Source: Mucilaginibacter sp. (GTDB lineage Bacteria > Bacteroidota > Bacteroidia > Sphingobacteriales > Sphingobacteriaceae). From it: DNA of 64,000 nt. Shown piece by piece: positions 47,908 to 55,688 of the stretch. Each line of letters opens with the position of its first letter. The first letter of the stretch is position 1. The translations under genes were made by a program, and so were the position numbers. A model generated the notes under the pieces. The model did not search any database and was not told the DNA's origin. It saw only the letters and a program-made list of their open reading frames with translations. The stretch covers positions 1 to 64,000 of the forward strand of contig JAUCSE010000092.1 of the NCBI GenBank assembly GCA_030445275.1, in the 5' to 3' direction.

Positions 47908-49158
47908 ATGAAATTTCAACAGCTATTAGAAGAGGTAAAACATTATGTGGTATCATATTTTGATGTGCATCATGATCCTGAACTAATTTATCATAACCTT
48001 AAACATACCAAAGATGTGGTTGCCTCGGCCACACAGATAGCTAATCATTATCAATTATCAGACGAAGATTTTTTCATAGTAATAGCAGCCGCATGGTTTC
48101 ATGATACTGGTTACTTTACCGATAAACATAATCACGAAGAGAAAAGTGTTGATATAGCTAATCACTTTTTAAAACAACAAAAAGTTGATGCTGCTATACT
48201 TGATAAGATTGATGCCTGCATTATAGCTACCAAAATGCCACAAAAACCAACAAATCAGTTGGAAGAAATTTTATGCGATGCTGATCTGTTTCATTTAGGA
48301 ACCGATGATTTTCGGGATAAAAGTAAGCTGATGCGCAAAGAGCTGGAGGCATGCAAGCAACAGGAGATTGATAAAGGTACCTGGCGCGCGGGCACTATTA
48401 AACTTTTTAAAACACATCATTATTTTACAGATTATTGCCGCTTGTTGTTGAATGATCAGAAAGAAAAGAACCTGGCTAAATTAAAAGATAAACAAGCCGA
48501 AGTAACTGAAAAATCTGAAGGGGAAAAAACAGCCGAAACCGATCATGCTGATACCGCTATTGTAACGATTGATAAAGACGATAAGGATGACCATGATAAG
48601 CATGACAAAAAGCATAAAGATAAAGATAAGGATGAGAAGCCCGAAAAAGGGATTGAAACCATGTTCCGCATAAGTTCATCCAATCATCAGCGTCTAAGTA
48701 ATATGGCCGATAACAAGGCACATATCATGATCACGGTAAACTCTATTATTCTATCGGCAATTATCAGTTTGGTTTTACGTAAGCTTGATGAGCACTCAAA
48801 CCTGCTTATACCTACTTTTATGTTGCTTAGCGTGAGTTTACTTACCATGATATTCTCTATACTGGCAACCAGGCCTTCGATACCAAGCGGTGTGTTTACG
48901 CATGATGATATTGAAAAGAAAACCGTAAACCTGCTCTTTTTCGGGAACTTTTACCGGATGCCATTTGATGAGTACAGCGAGGGAATGGTAAAAATGATGG
49001 ACGACAAAGATTTTCTATATGGGAGCCTTATTCGCGATAATTATTCGCAGGGTGTTGTTCTGGGTAAAAAATACAGGTTACTGAGAGCATCCTATAATAT
49101 ATTTATGTTCGGGCTTATTATCTCCGTTATAGCATACGCTATTTCATCAATGTTATAA
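47908..49158 (+). CDS. HD-domain phosphohydrolase fused to a Pycsar-type TM effector domain
   Basis: Residues 1-180 are an HD domain: His29/His33 (YHNLKHT), His65-Asp66 (WFHDTGY) and Asp124 (CDADLFH) are candidate metal ligands. Residues 185-250 form a highly charged Lys/Asp/His linker. Residues 255-416 match the DUF5706/PycTM effector domain: NHQRLSNMADNKAHIMITVNSI, helices at about 273-291, 301-320 and 398-414. In Pycsar defence PycTM proteins are membrane effectors triggered by cyclic CMP/UMP. Here no pyrimidine cyclase lies beside it; ppk1 follows by 36 bp. HD-PycTM proteins may therefore be housekeeping or stand-alone nucleotide-signal proteins. Domain assignment is fairly secure, function is not. 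Confidence 0.82.
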   Translation: MKFQQLLEEVKHYVVSYFDVHHDPELIYHNLKHTKDVVASATQIANHYQLSDEDFFIVIAAAWFHDTGYFTDKHNHEEKSVDIANHFLKQQKVDAAILDKIDACIIATKMPQKPTNQLEEILCDADLFHLGTDDFRDKSKLMRKELEACKQQEIDKGTWRAGTIKLFKTHHYFTDYCRLLLNDQKEKNLAKLKDKQAEVTEKSEGEKTAETDHADTAIVTIDKDDKDDHDKHDKKHKDKDKDEKPEKGIETMFRISSSNHQRLSNMADNKAHIMITVNSIILSAIISLVLRKLDEHSNLLIPTFMLLSVSLLTMIFSILATRPSIPSGVFTHDDIEKKTVNLLFFGNFYRMPFDEYSEGMVKMMDDKDFLYGSLIRDNYSQGVVLGKKYRLLRASYNIFMFGLIISVIAYAISSML

Positions 49159-49194
49159 GGGTAAACCGTATCGCTAAACAAAACTTCTGCTACT

Positions 49195-51240
49195 ATGGAT
49201 AATTACTCATTTTTTGACAGGGACCTGAGCTGGCTTTTATTTAATGAACGCATTTTGATGGAGGCCGAAAAGGAGGATATACCTGTTATGGAAAGGGTTA
49301 ATTTTCTTTCTATATTTTCTTCCAATCTTGATGAATTTTACCGGGTACGGATGCCGGTTATACTGGCACTGCATAAGCTTTCTAAACATGCCCAGCATGA
49401 TAAGGAAGATGTTTTGGAGGATGCTCAATTGCTTATTGAACATCAGCAGCAAAAATTCGGTCAAGTGTTTACAGGGAGGCTCATTCCCTTGTTAAAAGAA
49501 AATAAAGTTAACCTGTTATTTAACGAACCAATCCCTGATGCCATTCAGGATAAAGTAAGTGATTATTTTTTTAGCCAGGTCATGGCATTTTTGCAACCCA
49601 TTGACCTTTCTGAAACCGGCAAAAAATTCTTTCCTGAAAACAATAGGCTTTACTTTTTGGTGAACCTTGGGCCAGAACAGGCCAAAGAACGTACCATATT
49701 GCTTAATATCCCATCAAACCAGCTGCCCCGTTTTTATAATGTAACGACAGATGAACAGCAGTATATTGTATTCTTAGATGATATCATCAGACATAACCTT
49801 CATAAATTATTTAAAAATGAAGAGGTAAGGGGATGTTACAGCTTTAAAATAACACGCGACGCGGAACTTGACTTGAAGGACGAATACCATGGCGACCTAT
49901 CTGAACAGATTGAAAAACAACTGTTAAAACGTGATATGGGTATGGCCACCCGGTTTCTGCACCAGCCAAATATACCGCTGCGTACCCTGCACATGATCAC
50001 CGAAAAACTTGGTTTACAAGGTTCAAGTGTGGTAGAAGGGGGGATGTATCATAATCTTAAGGATCTGATGAGTTTACCTGTTAATATACCCGGTATGCGT
50101 TACTGCAGGTGGCCCCCCATAACCAACAATGGTTTAACAGAAGCGGAATCATTGTTTGATCATATCGATAAGCATGACCATGTTTTTCATGCTCCCTATC
50201 AGTCATATAACAGCATATTGCGCTTTTTTAATGAGGCAGCTATTGATACTGATGTACAGGAAATTTCTGTAACGCTTTATCGTGTAGCCAGCGACTCGCG
50301 CATTGTAAATGCCCTGATCAGTGCGGCCTGCAACGGAAAAAAGGTGAAAGTGATGGTTGAGCTAAAGGCCCGGTTTGATGAAGCCAATAACATTAAATGG
50401 GCCAAACAGATGAAGGCAGCCGGAGTCGAGATTATTTATAGCGATAAGGCGCTAAAAGTACACGCGAAGATTGCACTGGTAAAAAGATTAGTTAATGATC
50501 GGGTAAAATATACCGGTTTACTGGCTACCGGCAATTTAAATGAAAGTACAGCGGCTTTTTATACCGATCACATTTTAATGACAGCTAATCCGCAGATGCT
50601 GCGCGAAATGGAACTGTTATTTATTTTCCTGGCCAAAAAAGCAAAAACATCAGACGGTTATCCCATTGATTTTAAGCATTTACTGGTTGCCCAATTTAAT
50701 TTACAACACCGTTTTTTAGAACTGATTGATCGTGAAATTGCAAATGTTAAACAAGGTCTATCCGCGGCAATTACCATTAAGCTGAATAACCTGGAAGAGC
50801 GGGTATTAATATCAAAATTATACGAGGCATCGCAGGCAGGAGTGAAAATATCACTTATCGTACGCAGTATATGCTGTATTATACCAGGTGTAAAGGGCAT
50901 GAGCGAAAACATTACGGTACGCCGCATTGTTGACCGTTATTTGGAGCATGGTCGGGTATTCATCTTTAACAACAATAATAACCCCGAAGTTTTTATGGGC
51001 TCGGCTGATTGGATGAACCGCAACATTTACAGGCGTATTGAGGTATGTTTTCCGGTTTATGATCAAAACATCAAAACTGAGATCATGAACATTATTGATA
51101 TTCAGCTTAAGGACAATGTACAGGCTGTAAATCTGAACCAACGGCTGCAAAATGTGATTATTGAAAAGCATGAACCATTGGTGCAATCACAACGGGATAT
51201 ATATAAATTTTTACAGGGGAAAATATATGACAAGGTTTAA
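49195..51240 (+). CDS. ppk1: Polyphosphate kinase 1
   Basis: The 681-residue protein makes inorganic polyphosphate from ATP reversibly. The four-domain PPK1 layout is seen: N-terminal helical domain (FFDRDLSWLLFNERI, FSSNLDEFYRVRMP), H domain, and two phospholipase-D-like C-terminal domains with His423 (KVHAKIALV, the expected phospho-acceptor) and His585 (YLEHGRVFIF). GLLATGNLNESTAAFYTDHI is also diagnostic. It lies between the HD-PycTM gene and the SdiA-regulated-type lipoprotein gene, which overlaps its end by 14 nt. Confidence 0.96.
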   Translation: MDNYSFFDRDLSWLLFNERILMEAEKEDIPVMERVNFLSIFSSNLDEFYRVRMPVILALHKLSKHAQHDKEDVLEDAQLLIEHQQQKFGQVFTGRLIPLLKENKVNLLFNEPIPDAIQDKVSDYFFSQVMAFLQPIDLSETGKKFFPENNRLYFLVNLGPEQAKERTILLNIPSNQLPRFYNVTTDEQQYIVFLDDIIRHNLHKLFKNEEVRGCYSFKITRDAELDLKDEYHGDLSEQIEKQLLKRDMGMATRFLHQPNIPLRTLHMITEKLGLQGSSVVEGGMYHNLKDLMSLPVNIPGMRYCRWPPITNNGLTEAESLFDHIDKHDHVFHAPYQSYNSILRFFNEAAIDTDVQEISVTLYRVASDSRIVNALISAACNGKKVKVMVELKARFDEANNIKWAKQMKAAGVEIIYSDKALKVHAKIALVKRLVNDRVKYTGLLATGNLNESTAAFYTDHILMTANPQMLREMELLFIFLAKKAKTSDGYPIDFKHLLVAQFNLQHRFLELIDREIANVKQGLSAAITIKLNNLEERVLISKLYEASQAGVKISLIVRSICCIIPGVKGMSENITVRRIVDRYLEHGRVFIFNNNNNPEVFMGSADWMNRNIYRRIEVCFPVYDQNIKTEIMNIIDIQLKDNVQAVNLNQRLQNVIIEKHEPLVQSQRDIYKFLQGKIYDKV

Positions 51241-52117
51241 AACTAACAAAGCCATGCGAAAAGCCATTACCTTAATAACCATGTTACTTGTTGCTGCGGG
51301 TATAGGTTTAAGTATCTCATGTACCGGTAAACCTGAAGCCGTTGAAAGTCCTAAAGGTTACAACCTGAGTAAACCGATAAAATATAACATGCACATCAAT
51401 TTAACCGAAATATCGGGTATTGCCTTCAGGAATGGAAAAAGTGATTCCTTGTATGCCGAGGAAGACGAGGATGGCAAAATATATTATTTCAAATTAGGTG
51501 ATAAAAATACAAGTGAAAGCAGGTTTGCAAAATCAGGCGATTATGAGGATATAGCCATTTGCAATAATTATGTGATCATACTGCGCAGCGATGGTACGCT
51601 ATTCACTTTTCCATTTAACCAGGTGCGGAACAAACAGATCGGTAGCGTAAAAAAGCTAAAGGATATTTTGCCAGCCGGTGAATACGAAGGTATGTATGCC
51701 GACGAAAAAACAAATCGTATTTATGTACTATGCAAGCAGTGCAGTGATGACAAGAAAAGAACCAGCAGCGGCTATATTTTTCAGCTACAAACAGATGGCA
51801 CAGTTAAACCGGCCGGTGGTTTTAGTATAGATGTAAAAGCGGTAGAACAGCTGGGAGGTAAAAAGAAAGGTGCTTTCCGCCCGTCGGCTTTGGCTAAAAA
51901 CCTGAACACTAATGAGTGGTATATTCTTTCGTCAGTAAACAAAGCCCTTATTGTCACCGATGTCGGGTGGAAGGTTAAAAATGTTTATCCCTTAAACCCA
52001 ACCTTATTTAAGCAACCCGAGGGCATAGCCTTTGATAACCAAAATAGCCTCTATATCTCAAACGAAGGTGACCTGGTTAGTCCAGGCAATGTGCTAAAAT
52101 TCAATTACATAAAATAA
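51227..52117 (+). CDS. SdiA-regulated-type beta-propeller lipoprotein
   Basis: The 296-residue protein has a lipoprotein-type signal (hydrophobic stretch then ISCTGK) and a beta-propeller-like body with EISGIAFRNGKSDSLYAEEDEDGKIY and QPEGIAFDNQNSLYISNEGD, typical of the SdiA-regulated family (PF06977). Of three possible starts, ATG 51227 overlaps the ppk1 stop and has AGGGGA 6 nt before it, so it is chosen. A shorter start at 51254 is possible. It is translationally coupled to ppk1 and followed 5 bp later by a PAP2 gene, hinting at a common phosphate theme. Its biochemical role is unknown. Confidence 0.78.
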   Translation: MTRFKTNKAMRKAITLITMLLVAAGIGLSISCTGKPEAVESPKGYNLSKPIKYNMHINLTEISGIAFRNGKSDSLYAEEDEDGKIYYFKLGDKNTSESRFAKSGDYEDIAICNNYVIILRSDGTLFTFPFNQVRNKQIGSVKKLKDILPAGEYEGMYADEKTNRIYVLCKQCSDDKKRTSSGYIFQLQTDGTVKPAGGFSIDVKAVEQLGGKKKGAFRPSALAKNLNTNEWYILSSVNKALIVTDVGWKVKNVYPLNPTLFKQPEGIAFDNQNSLYISNEGDLVSPGNVLKFNYIK

Positions 52118-52122
52118 TATAA

Positions 52123-52749
52123 ATGATAAAAGGCGGAAAGCTTCTACTACTATTCTTTGCACTTTTTGTCTTTACAGGTCATAAACACAGTTTTGCTCAG
52201 AATCTTGATATTAAGATATTAAAAAGCATCAATCCAAGGTATCCAACATCACATTATTGGCGTGGTACCAGCAATTCTGCTTACTATATGGCGGGCGCTG
52301 CAACAGTAGGCACCTTAATTTATGGCCTAGCCAGTAATAATACCGAGATTAAACGTAATGCTGTGGAAAGTTTTGTTACTATAGGAGCCAGTGTGCTTGT
52401 CACTCATCTCGGAAAAATTACGGTGAACCGTACTCGTCCGGCTGACAAGTACCCAGATGAAATATTCGTTAACACCCCAACACATAACATGTCATTTCCA
52501 TCTGGGCATAGCAGTTTGGCTTTTGCTACGGCAACAACGCTTTCTATGCAGTACAATAAATGGTATGTGACGGTACCGGCTTATGTATGGGCCTCGTCAG
52601 TAGGTTACTCCAGAATGTACCTGGGTAAGCATTATCCTACAGATGTACTGGCCGGCGCAGCGGTTGGTATAGGTTCCGCTTATGCAGCCCGTTGGTTCAA
52701 CAAACAACTTTTTGGACAACGACAACAGCTAACCAAGAAATATCAATGA
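52123..52749 (+). CDS. PAP2-family phosphatase
   Basis: The 208-residue protein has a signal peptide (about 1-25) and the three phosphatase motifs of the PAP2 superfamily: K98-R105-P106 (KITVNRTRP), PSGH at 126-129 with the general-acid His129, and SR...H...D at 163-174 with nucleophile His170. Substrates may be lipid phosphates, undecaprenyl diphosphate or pyrophosphates. It is co-oriented 5 bp after the SdiA-regulated-type gene in the ppk1 operon. Confidence 0.9.
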   Translation: MIKGGKLLLLFFALFVFTGHKHSFAQNLDIKILKSINPRYPTSHYWRGTSNSAYYMAGAATVGTLIYGLASNNTEIKRNAVESFVTIGASVLVTHLGKITVNRTRPADKYPDEIFVNTPTHNMSFPSGHSSLAFATATTLSMQYNKWYVTVPAYVWASSVGYSRMYLGKHYPTDVLAGAAVGIGSAYAARWFNKQLFGQRQQLTKKYQ

Positions 52750-52773
52750 TTAAAAAATTGCTCTTTAGATTGA

Positions 52774-53255
52774 GTTTTACCCGGCTTTAAGCTAGAAAAT
52801 AAAAGCGAAGCCACTTTAACGGTCAGTCTGTCATCTCAATATTATAGTTTTGATAATAAGGACTATACAGGTTGTTTAATTACAAATTCATTACTTACAA
52901 ATGCAGACGATAGTTATACCTTTGTTAACCGAAAAATATTTGCAGACATTGTTTTAAGCTTTACCAGCTATACAACACAGCTTTCCCTAAAGTTACATTG
53001 TATTAGCTGCAAGAGCTGGTGGTACGTATAAAACCGGCCAATTTTGTCAGTTATATTGTTCCGGGGCAAATAGGTATATTAGGCTTTTGCGATGTTGGCC
53101 GGGTTTGGGAAAAAGGCGAACATTCTGATAAATAGCATAACGGAACAGGCGGCGGCTTTTATGTGGTTCCCGCAAGGTTTGCAGTAATTAAAATAGTGGC
53201 AGGCCACTCTGAAGAAGGATGGTACCCGTATCTTTCAACAGCTTTCAGATTTTAA
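52774..53255 (+). pseudogene. Decayed remnant of an Omp85-barrel gene
   Basis: This stretch, otherwise blank in the 530 bp between two genes, encodes fragments parallel to the C-terminal barrel of the protein at 55689-58274. In one frame 53040-53255 reads NFVSYIVPGQIGILGFCDVGRVW, a TAG stop at the place of SDQW, then HNGTGGGFYVVPARFAV and a final FRF, aligning with DFTSYLLPGSLGLIGFNDVGRVW to the end of the intact protein. Upstream, LTVSLSSQYYSFDNKDYTG and YIVLAARAGGTY correspond to LSAGVAGQFYNSRASNNTK and FVIANRTGAGTT, in shifted frames and with a deletion. It is a frameshifted, truncated paralogue whose N-terminal kinase-like part is lost. Confidence 0.8.
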
Positions 53256-53279
53256 CAGGGTAATTTTTATATAACAACA

Positions 53280-55637
53280 ATGCACACAGAGGTTTTAAAT
53301 ATAAATAAAGGTGATGAATGTTTTTTGTGCCAGGTAGATACATGCTTGTCATTCAATCCGTTTGTAGAGCATTTGAAAGAGCGCCTGCTAACCGAAAAAA
53401 CACTCAAAAGCGAATTTTACAGGTATGTACTTGACAAGTTTGAGCATGATACCTGTATAGATCTGGATATGCATCCGGAAAATGCAGAAAAATACCGGGA
53501 AATGCTCGAGCTGATTTACAGCATACTTACACCGCCTATATTAAACGAAAAGGAGTTTTTTTGGGCGTTGAGCACACCTGTACCTGAAAAAATATTTTTT
53601 AGTACCGACGCGTTCTTTGACTTTCATTCCAGTCATCATTCGGGTTTACACGCGGTAAACATGAGCCAGAGCGAATTATTCAGTCAGCGGGAAAAACGCT
53701 TCATTTACAATCTGATACTGGAACGCTTCTATGGGTTTTCAACGGTGTCAAAAAATGAATTGTTATTCGCTTATATTGATCCGGAAACAAATCTTTCCCG
53801 TTACTATAATATTCTGACAGATACTCAATTCATCAACATCAAGGTAAGGGGTGAATTACCTGAAGTTTCCTTTGATATTATTGAACCATATATTAATAAT
53901 TACGAAGGGATTGAGAGATTAGAGGAAATGATACCACTTTCAAATTTTAGTTTTGAGGGCTTTTCAATTATCACTTTAACTGATATAACACTTCCGCATG
54001 CACTGGATAGCATCAGGAATGAACTGGTTAACCACACAAATACAGAAAGCGACCAATACAACGACATTATTGATTCGCTTAAAACCTTGTCTGAAAATCC
54101 GGCTATCGAGTTTGGATTGTTGCCATTTTTAACCGTCAATAATAAGCTGATATTTGACACCAACGAGTGTTCGCAAAGTGTACTCATTTCCTCAGCCAAA
54201 GAGTTTAGTTTGGCCGAAGAAACGTTTTATGCTATCACTGATGATTATAAGTTAAATCCCAGGCCGGTATTTTTCAGGTCACTCACTGATGAAAAGGTAT
54301 TGAAACACCCGTTTCTTAGTGTTTTAAAGCAATCAGGGATAAAATCATACGGCATTTTTCCGGTTTTCTACAATAAAAAGATCTCTGGTATTATGGAGGT
54401 TTACTCGTATGAAGAGATACTTTTTTACGAAAAGCTGTTATCGAAATTACAAGTAGCCATTCCGTTGATCGCGCAATTACTACAAAATAGCATTGATCAG
54501 TTTGCTGCCCGCATTGAAACTATCATTAAAGATAAATTTACCTCCCTGCAGCCATCAGTGCAATGGAAATTTAATGAAGTGGCCTGGAACTATCTGAAGA
54601 AAAGCAATAGGAAGAAAAAGAACCAGGAAATTGAAACGATAGTTTTTGAAGAAGTTTACCCTTTGTTTGGCGCTATCGACATCCGTAACTCTACCATTGA
54701 GCGTAATACAGCCTTACAGGAAGATCTAAAAAACCTGCTTACCATTATCATGGAAACGCTGGCTATACTAAAAGGTCACATACACCTAACCCTTACAGAT
54801 AAGCTGATATATAAATGCGAGGAATGGCTTGAAAAGGTAAGCGGATTTATAACTACCAATGATGAATTGATGCTGGAAACTTTCCTACATGATGAGGTTA
54901 ACCCCTTTTTGGATCATTTCAGGAAAAATTATCCGAACGAAAAAGCAGTTATTGACAGGTATTTTGACGCATTGAAGGAAGAAGACGGATCGTCATATAC
55001 CAACCGTCGCAATTTAGAGGCTTCTATGCAACTGATCAATACCTCCATTAATCATTATCTTGAACTGGTACAGGAAGAGGTACAGGAATCGTTCCCCTGT
55101 TATTTTGAAAAGTTCCGTACCGATGGTGTTGAATATGATATTTATATAGGCCAATCTATAGCTCCCGACAGGGTTTTTGATGTTCTATATCTAAAAAACA
55201 TTCGTTTGTGGCAGCTTAAATCAATGGCCGAAATTGCCAGATTAACTAATGGGCTAACAGATCAGCTTTCAAGGCCGCTGCAAACAACCCAGCTTATATT
55301 TATACACTCAAACCCAATTGACATCAGTTTCAGAAATGATGAACGGAGGTTTGATGTAGAGGGCGCTTACAATATCAGGTATGAGGTTGTTAAAAAACGA
55401 ATTGATAAGGTTTTAATAGCCGGCACGATTGAGCGTTTAACACAACCCGGTAAAATAGCCATGGTTTATTTTAACCAGGCAGAAGCAACTGAATACCAGG
55501 AATATATCAAATATCTGCAGGAAGAAAATATATTGACAGATGACCTTGAATTTCTTGAATTGGAAGAATTACAGGGCGTTACAGGCTTAAAGGCATTAAG
55601 AGTCGGTGTTAATTACGAAATAGCTTTAGAAAAATAA
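53280..55637 (+). CDS. GAF-like protein of unknown function, 785 residues
   Basis: The protein is soluble, without signal peptide or membrane segments. Its central part (about 330-410, with VFFRSLTDEKVLKHPFLSVLKQSGIKSYGIFPVFYNKKISGIMEVYS) resembles a GAF domain. The N- and C-terminal parts are helical and rich in acidic and aromatic residues and match nothing I recognise. A short Cys motif (CFLCQVDTC) lies at the N-terminus. It stands 51 bp before the kinase-like/Omp85 gene and after the pseudogene, in the same direction. It probably senses a small molecule and regulates something nearby, but that is a guess. Confidence 0.6.
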   Translation: MHTEVLNINKGDECFLCQVDTCLSFNPFVEHLKERLLTEKTLKSEFYRYVLDKFEHDTCIDLDMHPENAEKYREMLELIYSILTPPILNEKEFFWALSTPVPEKIFFSTDAFFDFHSSHHSGLHAVNMSQSELFSQREKRFIYNLILERFYGFSTVSKNELLFAYIDPETNLSRYYNILTDTQFINIKVRGELPEVSFDIIEPYINNYEGIERLEEMIPLSNFSFEGFSIITLTDITLPHALDSIRNELVNHTNTESDQYNDIIDSLKTLSENPAIEFGLLPFLTVNNKLIFDTNECSQSVLISSAKEFSLAEETFYAITDDYKLNPRPVFFRSLTDEKVLKHPFLSVLKQSGIKSYGIFPVFYNKKISGIMEVYSYEEILFYEKLLSKLQVAIPLIAQLLQNSIDQFAARIETIIKDKFTSLQPSVQWKFNEVAWNYLKKSNRKKKNQEIETIVFEEVYPLFGAIDIRNSTIERNTALQEDLKNLLTIIMETLAILKGHIHLTLTDKLIYKCEEWLEKVSGFITTNDELMLETFLHDEVNPFLDHFRKNYPNEKAVIDRYFDALKEEDGSSYTNRRNLEASMQLINTSINHYLELVQEEVQESFPCYFEKFRTDGVEYDIYIGQSIAPDRVFDVLYLKNIRLWQLKSMAEIARLTNGLTDQLSRPLQTTQLIFIHSNPIDISFRNDERRFDVEGAYNIRYEVVKKRIDKVLIAGTIERLTQPGKIAMVYFNQAEATEYQEYIKYLQEENILTDDLEFLELEELQGVTGLKALRVGVNYEIALEK

Positions 55638-55688
55638 AACTATTTTGTAATATGCGGTTATACTTCTATCGCAAAACACAACCTTAGC

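Noticed and set aside
47908..49158. A complete Pycsar anti-phage system
   Set aside because: No pyrimidine cyclase (PycC-type) is found next to the HD-PycTM gene, and the neighbour is the housekeeping ppk1. It is not called a defence system.
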